From contig OU015673.1 of assembly GCA_907165275.2 (NCBI GenBank), forward strand, positions 6,909,001 to 6,973,000: a stretch of 64,000 nt of DNA, in the 5' to 3' direction. Position numbers and translations under genes: made by a program. Under the pieces are notes generated by a model. That model was not told the origin of the DNA. It was given only the letters and a program-made list of their open reading frames with translations, and did not search any database. Shown here in pieces: positions 11,801-25,200 of the stretch; within the stretch, counting starts at the first letter, position 1, and each line of letters begins with the position of its first letter. Origin of the DNA: Zygaena filipendulae (taxonomy: Eukaryota; Arthropoda; Insecta; Lepidoptera; Zygaenidae).

Positions 11801-14800
11801 AAAAAAAACATATTAAAACGTTACTTTTCACATAATTATCTAATAAAAAAACACGAAAACATGACGTTTGCTTGCTGAAGAATCATACCTAAAGGTCATT
11901 CACCCACATTTTTACAAAATATATCTTTATTAGTTACATGTGCCACAGGTTTGAATATTATTTTATATATCGAGATCTTAGAGTATTATTATAGTTCTTA
12001 TTGACGCACGTTTGTATACGCAGACCGGGCAAAGTCCCTTGCCACGTGAACACTGGCTGGTGCTTCATATGCGCGCTGGGCGGCTCGCTGATATGCTGCG
12101 AGTATTGCCCCACCTCCTTCCACGCTGAGTGCCTCAATATTAAACCACCCGAAGGTAAGAGACATACACTCGTATTAATAAAAATTAATAATTTTTCTTA
12201 AAAAATCAAAAAATTAACAAAAAAAAATAAACCGACTTCAAGAGTTCCGTTGTCTGTCTCCGAAACTCATCATCAGTTCTTTAAATGGGATCATTTCGGA
12301 ATTAACCCCTTTCGAACAAAAAAACAGAATTTTGCAAATCCGTCTTTAGATGACGGAGTTATGCCCGAACATACACAAAAAAAAAATGTATAAAAATCCA
12401 AATTGGTAACCCCATTTTTGACGTCGGTTAAAAATGTTTTTTCATAACTCATACTCGGAAAGTAGGTCTGAAGTTGCCTGAGAAGCGGGTTGAAAGTAAC
12501 CCTTTTCAGCCCTAGGGAGAATCGCTTTCAACTGACAACTGTCAAATTATTAAAAAAAAACTAGGTCTATTTTCACATTTCTATTGAACCATGTCTCAAC
12601 TTTCTATACAGCCAGCGCAATGTAAAATTGAAATAACGTTAAGTTTAAGTAGGTATTAATTAAAATAAAATTCCCTCACTTTTTCTTAAGCTAATTCCTA
12701 TTTATATTTTTTTATTTTCTTTAATTAATAAATAAAGATAATATTTTTTTTAGGTCGCCACAATGTAAATAAAAAATACTGGCTGAATAGCTAGCTGGCC
12801 AAAGAAAAAGAAATAGGTGGGAAAGTGTCAAGCGACTATCCGATCTTCACTCATTTTTTCTTTAGCTAATTCCTATTTTTATTTTGACTTTCCTTGCATT
12901 CGTAATGAAAAGCACAGTGTTATCCTCGGGAGAAAGACTTATTTAGTCCCTCGATCTATAGGCGCCCTCGCTACGCTCGGGCGCCAAACCCTGTCTCGGG
13001 ACTAAATAAGTTACTTTCACCCCTAGGATAACAATGTACTATTACGAAAAAAAAAATATTGCTCAAGTTTCCCGTAATATGGGGAAAAGTGCTTTGTTTG
13101 TTGGTGCGATTTATTTATTTATTCATTCAAAACCAAATAGGCTTACAGTGTTGTTGGTGGCGATGTTGGATCATATTCAATCACTAACTGTGAAAACAGT
13201 TTAAAGTGTGGTTTAACCGCGACAGATAGCTGGTGCATAGAGACATAATATAAGATATGTTGACGACCCAATTGATGCAGTAGGTCACCATGCCTACCCG
13301 CTAATCAAGAGGTTCCGGGTTTGTTTCCTGCTGGGGGTGGACTTTGTGTGATAAACACATGGTTCTACTTTCCAATGGGGCGTGTTTATTACAGAATATA
13401 CTCGTATATGTAATAATTCTCGTATCACTACATAGTATAAAACAAAGTAGCTTTCTCTGTCCCTATATCCCTATCTATGCTTTAAAACTACGCAACGGAT
13501 TTTGATGCGATTTTCACCAATAGATAGAGTGATTCACGAGGAAGGTTTATAACTATATTTTATCGTGGAATTCCCGCGGGAACTCCGAAATTACGCGGGT
13601 AAAACCGCGCGGATCAGCTAGTATGTAATAATATGTAGTTTATACCACGTGTTGCTTGGTTTCCAAGACACAATGGAATCAAGCAGATTTGTGTGTTGTG
13701 AAGTGGATTATAATTTTTATTACGCTAGCCGTGAACATAATATATCTACAGTATAATATTTTTTTATTTTATTTTCGTTTATTCAGGACAACAACAGCTA
13801 CAAAAACATATATGTAATAGATTTAGATTACAAGATTACACTATGAGCCAATAATAGTTACCCTTATATATATAAAGTGCAGAATTTAGCAGTATGTACA
13901 CAAAACTATAACAATTTAGAAACACAGAACTTAAAAGTAAAAATAAAATTCTATGTATTATGCAATTCTATATATACTACGTATTACTTGATTTATTCGA
14001 GTAGATGTGTGTATTGTGAAGTGGATTATTATTATTATTAATTAATTAATTTGTGTTTCAGGTGGCTACATGTGCGAGGACTGCGAGACCGGCCGCCTGC
14101 CGCTGTACGGGGAGATGGTGTGGGTGAAGCTGGGTCACTACAGGTGGGTCCGACGATACCGACCGACTAACGTACTTAGTACCTAGTTTGTAAGACGATG
14201 CGAAGGCCCCGTCTCCCGGTTTTCATCAAAATTCATAAATTCAAAATTCAAAAGCTATTTATTACTTAGGATTGGTTACAATCACTTGTAATCGTCAGCA
14301 GGTTCTTAGAACTATAAATTACCGTCAGTTCGGAATACGTCCTCTGCTGAGAAGAACTGACAAGAAACTCCGCAGCGCTGTTTTTTAATGATCATACTTA
14401 TAAACTAGGAGAACAAAAAATCATAATTGGATAGAGCAATTCATTCCCAAACGTCTGTATCATTTAAATAGTCTACTACACTATAATATGCTTTATCGCA
14501 TAATCTGTGTTTAATAAGTGTCTTGAATTTATTAATTGACAAATTAATTACATCGTTTGGGAGTTTGTTGTAAAAGTGTATACATTGTCCTTTAAATGAC
14601 TTAGAAATTTTATGGAGCCTAGTCTTAGGCACAGCGAGTTTATCTTTATTTCTTAAGTTTAGATTATGTAAATCACTATTTTTCTTAAAGTTGACTAAAT
14701 TTTTGTGAACATATAATAAATTCTCTTATATGTACTGAGAATGTACAGTCATTATTTTAAATGTCTGTTTTCATATGAAACTAAGTTGATGTCCCTTCTA

Positions 14801-16211
14801 AGTTCTATCTGTTATTTTTAACCGACTTCCAAAAAGGAGGAGGTTCTATTTAGCTTTTTAGTTTTGTGTTTTCGGAAGTCGGTTAATTTTTTTGTTAAAA
14901 TTTTATTTATAACTTAAAAAAAAGCTCCTGCGGGAATTCCGAAACACGCGGGTGCAACCGCAGTAACTACAGTAGCGCATGTCCAAATCTTAAGGCGCTT
15001 GTACACGGTTAGTGGTGAATGGTGATTTGCCTCAGTCGCAGATAATAATATAATACTACTAGCTGTGCCCCGCGGTTTTACCCGCGTGAGTTTCGGAATT
15101 CCGCAGGAACTATTTTTTTCTAAAATAAAAGCAGCCTCAGTTACGCCTTATAACATCAGCTATCTGCCAGTGAAAGTTCCGTTAAAATTTGTCTAGCCGT
15201 TTCAGAGATTAGCCGGAACAAACAGACAGACAGGCAATTTTTTTTTATGTAAGTACTAAATCGGTACCTACCATACCTAGTTTCATATGCATTTAGTGAT
15301 AAGCTGTTAATTTGGAATAGGCTAGTTTCCTAAATTTTCTTTTTTAGTCCGTTTTGTAGATTATTAAAAAATATTGGACACGTATTTTTTTTTATGTAAC
15401 CAAAAAATAACGGAGATATATCAAGTCGAAATTTCACATGACGTCACGCCTCGCTACCGTTTGTTCGCACGTTATAGCGAGCTGTGACATCACGAGTCCC
15501 CCACCCTAAACTTTAATGCGCTTTATCTATGCATATTTCCATTATTTTAAAAAAGCAAAAAATACGTGTCTTTTATTTTTTTATTATCTAACTGACGGAC
15601 TAAATAGAATTTTGATTTTTTTACCCAGGAAACTAGCCTATTATCTGTTCTGTGGTTTCCCAACAGATGGTGGCCCGGCATCATCCTCCACCCGTCCGAG
15701 ATCCCGCACAACATAATGGCGGTGAAGCACTCGCTGGGCGAGTTCGTGGTGCGCTTCTTCGGGCAGTACGACCACTACTGGGTGAACAGGGGCCGGGTGT
15801 TCCCCTTCCAGGAGGGTGAGTTGTTTGTTTGTTTGTTTGTATACTTTATTGAACACATTTTTTCAAATTGCTAAAATTAAAACAAGTAGGTAATTTATGC
15901 TCAAAGGCGGACTTATCCCGCGAGGGAATTTCTTCCAGTCAACCTTCGAAAAATCGAAGGATTAGAAGTAAACATTGGCGGGAGAAGAGATAAAGAGAAA
16001 GGAGATTGATAAACAAAAAATAATGGTTCGATAGAATCAAAACTAGGGATAAAAAAGGAGAGGAAATAAAAGAAAAGTAGTAAAATAAATAGATAAGCAA
16101 AAGTAAAGAATGCATAATATATAACAATATAAATAAAATACATATCTGCATATACAGTTTCAGTTGACTAACACAAGTAGTGTGCCAACTCTATGTTTTA
16201 CTAAAAAATCT

Positions 16212-16247
<36 letters not shown>

Positions 16248-19200
16248 CCGAAATGCACTGCGAGCACTGTAAGGTCAAGCGGTTTATAGTTAAGCTATAC
16301 CAACTGAACAGTGCTCGCAGTGTATACCGGAACTACCTCTTTCGCAGTCGTATTGTTTACGTCACTCGGTTAAGTGACGTAACGAGCTGAAAGCATGGCG
16401 GCTAACGTTTCCGCGCGTAACTTCAAAATCATAAATAAAAAATAGTTTATAAGGCATTTTTCGGTGTTACAAAATTGAAATATAAATTCCAGTGATTCAT
16501 TACGATCTTAGGATTATTTTAAAAGACTTTTCAAAAAAGGTGTAATATCTTTTATTTTTTTGCAATATGTCACAGGTGATTCCGGCAAAGTGTCGAGTCA
16601 AAAATCTAAAATAGACGAAGCTTTCTCTACCGCCATGGAACACGCCCAGCGCGCGTGCGAAACGCTGAAGGGTGAGTTCTATTTGTTGGCTAGTAGGTAA
16701 ATCTATATAAAAACTATATCAACATGGAAACTGTCAGTACAAAGAGGTCAAATACAACAACACCTGACTTTTGGCGGGATACAAGCAGACATTGACGTCG
16801 GTTTTATTTCTTTGTTTTGCAAATTAGTTCATCCTAATTAATATTGTGTGAATGTGGTGAATTTTGCATAATAGATCGCTATTATTATTTAGTGATGAAT
16901 GGTGTGTGAAAACAGTCATATGAGATGAAATGGGTCGTTTTACTATACAACTTCCCGCAGAGCCTCCTATTAAGGTTCCACTGCGAAGAGTCGCTGCCAA
17001 AAGTTCCGGTAAAGCATCGAGATGCATCTCACAAATTCATTTCGATGTAAACGACTTTGGAAGAAGAAAAATACCACCGAATTGGCTGTATGAAATGAAA
17101 TGAAATAAACTTTATTTGTTACGACAATCGTTAATATGAATAGAATAGAATAGAATAGAAAAAAGTTTATTTGATACCATAAAGATAAAATAAGTACAAT
17201 CGTGAGACTTAAACTAGAATAGTTGGTACCAAAATGGCTACCACTCAGCATTATGCCGTGGCACTAAGTTCCACGACGCTGATTTTCAGTGGCGACCGTA
17301 GAAGGGAGATGGCTTCACACTACAAATAAGACCGTCCACAATCTACATTTCTTAAGATAATTTAAGTGGAGATAATTTAAAAAGGAAAAATAGAGTAAGT
17401 AGATAATAAAAAGCTAAGTAAATTATCATAATGTATGTTGCGGGGTATGCCTAAGAAGACTTAATATATAATCAGAAATATAAAAACTTAATATATAATC
17501 AAAATACAAATGCGAAGGTAACTCTGTCTGTCTGTCTGTCTGTTGCGTTTTCACGCCCCAATGGCTCAGCCGATCAACGTGAAACTTTGCATACATGTCG
17601 TAAGGGGTACAGGGAAGGACATGGAGCACCTACTTTCATCCCGAAATTTCCGCGGGAACTCCGAACTTATCGCGGGTAACCGCGGGGAACAGTTAGTCAG
17701 AAATAAAATGAGAAATAAAATCAGAAACGGCTAAGACAATTCTTTTTGTTCCATTAGTAAAAAAGATTTTAACTTTAGTTTGAACAAGCGCTTCGTGGCA
17801 ATTGCGCGCAAAGGTGGAGGAATATCATTCCAGCAACTTGTGGCAAGATATCTGAAACTACCCCTAAAGGCTGCTGTTTTATAACATGGATGAGCTAGCG
17901 GGTTAGTGCAAGACCTAGCCGCGTTACGGTTCAGAGTACAACGCCAAGTTAATTTATTTAGCAAATATTCAGGCTTGCCAGTCTTTACGACCCCGAAAAG
18001 CAAACAAGCAAAATAAAGTTTCTGCCTGGCTTTCATTTTCAAAATACCTGAGTTATTAAAATATGGCGTGACGTGAGAACGTGGTGGAATTGTGAAGCAA
18101 TATCGAGCACAGGCATTTTGAACACGCTGAATAAGTCGCTGCGATCTCTCGAGAAGACAAGGACCATAAACAGCAATACAATGGTTTAGCTTTGAGAGAA
18201 CTAGTGCATCACACAAACTTATGCGCAGATCAACGCCAATAAAATTACGCAAACGATACAACACACTCAGGCGGTAGAAACAGTTGCGTGTGATCTCAAT
18301 GACATGACTTTCGAAACGCAGTGCACCATCCATAAGTAGCCCTAAGTTTCGAGCCTCATTCACTCGCTCAACAGGCACACCCCTAATGCAAATTTTCGGT
18401 TGGGTGTTTAAAATACGATCTTTTTGCTTCCTAGTGCCAACAAGCAGATATTTAGTTTTGGATGGATTTAATAAAAGAGAATTCCTATCAGACCAACAAG
18501 CTATGCGATCGAGATCTTCATTAAGCAGATGAGCAGAGGCGACAGGCTCATTTAAATCATTATGAGGTATATACAATTGGAGGTCATCTGCGTACAAATG
18601 AAAATTGCAATTTTTTATGCCTTTAGTGATGTCTGCCGTGTAAATAATAAATAGTAGAGGTCCTAAAATTGAACCCTGGGGTACACCTCTAGTAATAGTT
18701 AAGGGGTCGGATGACAAAGGCAACCCACCACCAGGTCTGCTTAGCACCACTTTTTGAGAACGTTCCCTCAGGTAACTGTCAAACCATCTTACTGTGGCAG
18801 ATAAGAACCCATAGTACGACAGCTTAGAAAGCAAAAGATCTAAGTTAATAGAGTCGAAAGCACGGGAAAAATCTAGCAGAGCAAGAATACTGCCATTTCC
18901 AGCATCGCGAGCTGTGAGTAAATTATCTACCACGTCCAGCAGAGCAGTCTCCGCGCCTCTACCCTTCCTAAAACCCGATTGCAGATCTGGTAAAATATTG
19001 TTTAATTCACAGAAATTGTAGACTTGGGAATAAATTACCTTTTCGAGTATTTTAGAAAGGAATGGTAGGATACTGATGGGTCTTAGGTCTTTAAGATCGA
19101 CTGGATCATTGTTCTTAGGAAGTGGACGCACCAGAGCAAGTTTCCAGGCTGCTGGGTAGATGGAAGTTGTGATAGATTTATTTATAATTGCTGTAATTAC

Positions 19201-22200
19201 TTTCAGAGTAGCAGGAAGGGTTAGCAATATCATATCTCTGCTAAGTCCATCAGTACCCAGAGCATTTGACTTGATCGATAAAATAGCTTTGGCAACAAAC
19301 TCCTCTGTCGTAGTTTCCAATTGAAATTCCTTGGATCCAAATCGGTGAAATTCGTAATAAGACAGGGTGGAGATATCTACACAGCCACTGCATGGAACAT
19401 TAAGGAAATATGTGTTTATAGAACCAGGATCACCAAAGCTATCCAGCGACTGAGACGTACTGCCAAAGTTAGGTAAAACAGACTTTTTCAAATTTTTCCA
19501 TAATAACTTCGGATTTCGTAGATTTGAATTTATGTGCTGATCAAAATAAGCCTTTTTTTCCCAATGCATACTGACACTTGCTAAGCGTTTTAAAGATTTA
19601 TATTCCTCCTTAATTGTAGATGCACCAGTATTACGATACCTCGTATGGGCCCTATCGCGTAATCTCATAATATAGCGCACATTGCTAGTCAGCCATGGAG
19701 GTTTTTGTTCTCTAACAACGACGGTTTTCACTGGAGCATGCCTATCAAACAGATCCCACAAAAGAGCACTGAAATCAGCAAGCATCTTGTCGACACTTGC
19801 AGACCCAATTATTCTGTCCCAATCAGTGTGAGCAAGATCAAAGTTAAAACTGTCCATATTGATGTCTTTAAGGGGTCTATAAACAATCTGATTAGCATTG
19901 ACTTTGGGCTTTTTTATTTTAAGGTCAGCCATAATCATCGCGTGAGCACCCAAATCGGGTGAATAATGTACTGTTAACTCGGATATAGATGCATTAGTGC
20001 AAACTATATCTATCAAGGTCTCACTGTGTGCTGTAAAATGCGTTGGTTTTGATACATAATTTTGAAGATTAACACTCTGCAAGAATTGTTTAAGTTTAAT
20101 TGACTTTATATCACCTTCGTTCAAAACATCAATATTAAAATCACCAAGTAAAATAATAAAATCGTAGTGAGAGAAAGCAGCCAAAGAATCTGTCAGTGCA
20201 TCAAAAAAATCGTCAGTGTTCACCCATTGCGGCCTGTATGCTGTGCCGATAATGATTTTTGTAGAATTAACGTTAGTGGAGATCCACATTTGCTCAACAG
20301 TATTTGATGTCGGTGGGTGGGGTTGGGTATGCACACTTATCCCACTCCGCACATAAAAACCTACCCCACCTCCGCGAGCGCGCAATGAACGAGGACGCGG
20401 TATGTGACGAAGTCGATAACCAGGTACGGACGGAGCGCGCCCTTCTTCCTTACCACGGAGCCACGTCTCATTAACAGCCATCACATCAGGAGAAAACCGT
20501 GCAAGAGCTGCCGTAAACTCATCATGATTTGTGTTCAGTGATCCCGCATTAAACAAACCAATTTTGAAAAATTTTGTCTTAGCCATTTCTAAGCATTAAA
20601 AATAAAACAAAGTGCAAATGGATCGTGATTAACAATGGATTAAAAATTAGATCTTCCCTGTTAGCCAAGAGAGAGTAAATATGAATTAAGCTAAGTGACA
20701 TAAAACTAAGGCAATTTATACTAAAGATCAAAGTAAAACCCGACATAAGAGTTTCGCAGGTCCCAATAGGACTGGTTCTTGCTATAAAGCCGTTTATCTT
20801 TAAAATGGTATTGTCATTTAAAATATTACATGACAGTAAATAAATCTGAGTTAAACGGTAGGCACAGTGTGTATACCGAAATATTACAAAAATAAAGGAA
20901 CCATGGTCAGACATTTTATCATTTATAATAAAAGTAGAATAAGAAAAAGAGATATAGAGGAACAACATAAACAGACCCCACAACATAGCACTTATAGAGC
21001 GCCCAAAACGACGGCAAAGCCAAAGCTTAAATAGACGTTTAAATACAAAATATAATGGGATGAAAATTAAAAACGTTCTAACAGATGAACGTTGCGCATC
21101 ATTAAACCTAAGAGGAGCCACTAGACACATTTGAGCGAACTGTTTTGTTTCCAAAAACCCCATCTAGATCAGCTTCGGCACGAATACGAAAACTTGCCGT
21201 TCCCGCAGCACGCCGGGCATATATTCGACCCATCTTGGTCCAAACATAACTCCATCCGGCACGCTTACCGGCATCCCTTGCGGCACCGAAAAGCAATCGG
21301 TTGGTTCGCGTTAAACGTTCGTTAATGTATATGGCACGTTGAGGTGCCGAAAAGCCCATGCCATCAGTGCCGAGTCCACGCCGCACGCGAGCAGCTCTCA
21401 GCAACTCGTCACGCACACTCCGACGCGCCAGGCGCACCACGATCAACCGCGGACGCACCGGACCACCACCGTCCACCAATGGGCGAACAGGACCGACTCG
21501 CTCAATACTGACGACATCTCGGTCATCCACTGCTACGTCAATTTTTTTTCCAAGTACTGAGAGCAAGTGGGTGAGGTTTTCTCCGGGCATCTCCGGGATA
21601 CCCGATATTTCAACATCGTTCAGCATGAGTTCCTGATCGCGCTCATTAAGACTCAAATTCAACCGCTTGACGACATCCACTAAAGACTGATTTTCGTCAA
21701 TATGAGAGTTCGGAGGCACTCTCTCTTCTATAGCTCGAACGCGAGTCTCTAATACATCGATCCGCTGCCCGAGGTTACCCAAAGTAACTCCAATGCTTGA
21801 CATCTCGAGCCGAAATTCTTGCAACTCTGCTCTCACCGCACGCAAATCTTCTCTAAAAAACCTTAATTCCGTTACCAAATTGGCTGTCGGTTCCACAGCT
21901 GCTACGTTAAGGTCAGCATCGCCCACCTGCTTTCCCATCTTTTTAGGCATCATTAAAGCAATACGAATAAAATAAAAATGTGCTATTCGATATTTATCAG
22001 GCGCTTTTAGCGTAGTAGTCTCGTGGTAGTTGTAGGTAGGTACTTTTGGAATACAAAAATAATCACAAACAAATCAAAGATACCCACGGATTTGGAACTT
22101 ATCACAACCACTACTAATCGATAAATTAAAACCGTTTATGAACCTTTATCAACTTGAAAACGCAACAAGGCTCAAAACACTTTATAAATATAACTAACAT

Positions 22201-25200
22201 TTACTGTACATAGAACAAATATTAACTTTGAAACTAAAGAAGCACGGTATATTAGTTAATATAGATTATTAAATGGGACCACTAAAATAAACTACTTTCC
22301 GGGGCGCTAGTGTCGCCATCTCTCCTCATATGCAATAACCAAAGAAGCACAAACAGCGTGTCGCAACAAAAAGGCAACCAGCTCAGCATAAGCCGGGAAC
22401 CGGGGCCCGACGCTGATCTTCCGCTGGTGCCGCATGTGGCGTCACGGGTGTGAGCGAAGAGAGAAAACTTAAATTATATTTTTATATTAATTTAATACGT
22501 AGGTAATCTCAAACCATGTTAGGTAATAACTGAAGACAAAAATAAATCGCAAATATGTACATAAATTGCATAATAATATTACATAAATAAAATAACAGCG
22601 TCGATATAATGTATAATAATAATGTATAATACCATATAATATTATAAACAAATCTTTATAAAATATAACTAGCTGTCCCCCGCGATTTCATCCGCGGTAA
22701 TTTCGGAGTTCCTGCGGGAATTGCGGGGAAAAAGTTCTTTGTACCCCTGACAATAGTACGGTGATTAGCTGTTCCCCGCATTAATTCCGGAATTCCTGCG
22801 GGAATTCCGGGATAAAAACTATCCTATCTTTTAAGTTGGACTGTATTATAAATGGTTACAAAATTTTATCAAAATCCGTTCAGTAGTTTCGGAGTCCATC
22901 GCGGACAAACAACGTGACACGTGATTTATATATATGTCGGAGAATGACCATTTACTTAGTTATTTTATAACTACTGATGCTAATTACTGATCTTGTGGAC
23001 GTTATCGGGGTTCAATGCAAGCACAAATCAAGATATTCACTGTATATTATTGTTTTATTTATTTAACACAACAATCTAATAATTTACTATGATATTAATT
23101 ATTAAAGAATTTATAAAACATTATTAAAGAATTTATATCCGAGCAGCAGGTTCGCGACACAGATCTAACTTAGCCCAATGCAACGTAATTCCCACAATAA
23201 TGATCCTCCTCGATCTCGCACCATCCTTCTTATAGTAACCCCTCTCCGGGCAACGTTAAGATCGCGCCTCGACCCTGCTCTAGGCTAGTCCTCTGCTCTC
23301 ATTGGATATTTAAATGACGTGATACTGTAAATACAATCTCTGATTGGACGTGTATGACGTGTTACTAAATACAATACAATGATTGTTAGAAAATAATAAG
23401 ATTTACATAATGGCAAAGTACTTTTGGTTATAAAATAAACAATCAACTCGTTTCAAACTACTTCCTCCGACATATATTAGATAAGATATTAAGATTAAGA
23501 TATAGCCACACCAGTAAGTACAAAATAGCTTGGTACGGACTTAGCTTCCTTTGCCTTCCCCATTGGGGTTAACAAAAAAAAAAAACCCCGGCCGTTAGGC
23601 GCGGAGCCGAACGCGGAGGAGTGCCACGAGCTGGCGCTGTCGCTGCTGCCGCCGCAGTACGTGAAGCTGCGCGCCAACAAGCCGAGCGGCGCGCTCGCGC
23701 TGGCGGCGCGCCGGCCCGACGACGCCGAGCACTCGCTCACGCAGTGCGAGTGCGACCCCGCCGAGGACGGCGTCTGCGGCGTCTACACCAGCTGCCTCAA
23801 CAGGTCGGTGCTCGTTTATCACCATAGAACTAGTATAGTATGTAATGTGGATGTATTTGAATAGGAATGTGGACTACTTTTGAAAATCAAAAATTATTTT
23901 ACTTACATATCAAGATTATGACTATTTAGATATAAGTCTAGTTAATTTGTGTCATTAAATGTACGATGAACGATAATAATGTGTTATTATATTGTAGTAC
24001 GTTGAACTTGAACGATAATAATGTGCTATCGTATTGTACGTAGGCACAAATTATCGTATGTGTATGATAATAGGGATGTGGACTACTTTTGAAAATCAAA
24101 ATTCTAATTAGTCCGTCAGTTAGAAAATAAAAAAAAACAATAGACACGTATTTTTTGCTTTTTCAAATAAATTAAAATATACAGAGATAAAGCGCATTAA
24201 AGTTTACGTTGAGGGGGTCGTGACGTCACTAACCGCTAAAACCGCCATACAAACTGTCAGAACAGTGACGTCGCGCGAAATCTCAACTCAATATATCGCC
24301 GTTATTTTTTGATTACGTAAAAAAAGAAAAAATACGTGTCCAATATTTTTTAATAATCTACAAACGGACTAAAAAATAAAAATTAGTCAACATACCCTAT
24401 TATGCGATCGTTGGTCTCCGACCGTGCGGCCAGTGAACGTCGGTTCGTATACATATTACATATACAGGATGCTCCTGACGGAGTGCGGGCCGTCGTGCCG
24501 CGCGGGCGACCGCTGCAACAACCGCGCGTTCGAGAAGCGCCAGTACCCGCGCATGGTGCCGTACCGCACGCCGCACCGCGGCTGGGGGCTCAAGACGCTC
24601 GAGGACATCAAACAAGGTAGATACGAACGATCGACTATTGCTACTTGTCAAACAACAAACTACTTTGCCTTCTGATTTCCCTCATTTCCAAATTCCATCA
24701 CAAAACAAAAGTGTCATTCGGGCTTAAGCGTCTTGTATATTTTGTTCATGTACAATATCAAAGAGAAATATTAAGGTTCAACTGCGTTGTGTTTCTTCTA
24801 AAGGTTCCGGTGAAGCATCGAAATGCATCAATGCATTTTAAATAAATGCTTCAGAAAATGTAAAATATGTGCTGGCTGTATGCACTTAGTTTCTTTTGCC
24901 TCCCTTGAAAGGTATCAATTTTTTCCTAAAGAATAAAAGTGATGCAATATACCTAGTAGTCATGGCTGTGATTGGATTGCAATATTCCGTTGCACTAAAT
25001 TGAAAGTTGAATATTTTGCAATAAGTGTCTCTAAATACTCTTAAAAATTTAATTTACCCAATTTCTAATTATAAATTTCATACAAGTTTCCCTTTGCTCT
25101 TCTTATCTATTATTTAAACTAAGTAGGTACGTTTCGACACAACATATTTTGCCCTGTATCATTAGCAAATAGCTCTTCGTGTGTCACACGCGTGCGTTTG

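Larger units (their letters stand above)
17697..22450 (-). mobile_element. Non-LTR retrotransposon (LINE), near-complete, antisense in NSD intron 7
   Basis: Two ORFs are open on the - strand: ORF1 21953-21108 and ORF2 20586-17731. The 3' UTR is only about 35 bp and ends in short tandem units (TTCTSATTTTAT, about 2.5 copies at 17700-17730) rather than poly(A), as in CR1/L2/Daphne-type elements. The 5' UTR runs upstream of ORF1 to about 22450; the exact 5' end and target duplication were not found. No internal stop or frameshift is seen, so it is a recent insertion. The clade is an inference from ORF2 motifs. Confidence 0.85.
16672..23598 (+). other. NSD intron 7 (6.9 kb) containing nested repeats
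   Basis: From left to right: a piece of MITE family D (about 16960-17060), LINE tails (about 17085-17300), a Helitron-like copy (17497-17696), the antisense LINE (about 17697-22450), and a Helitron-like copy (22669-22937). The remaining AT-rich sequence to 23598 holds nothing recognised. Exon 7 and exon 8 join in phase across it. Confidence 0.8.

Noticed and set aside
16961..17104. Possible extra NSD exon after CTTCCCGCAG (reads [11 protein letters not shown]...)
   Set aside because: The frame is compatible, but the sequence from AAGGTTCCACTGCG on matches MITE family D (24772, 28751). It reaches a stop, and exon 7 joins exon 8 in phase without it.
23595..23825. GC-rich ORFs on both strands around exon 8
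   Set aside because: Shadows of the GC-ending codons of exon 8; only the frame with the AWS motif is conserved.
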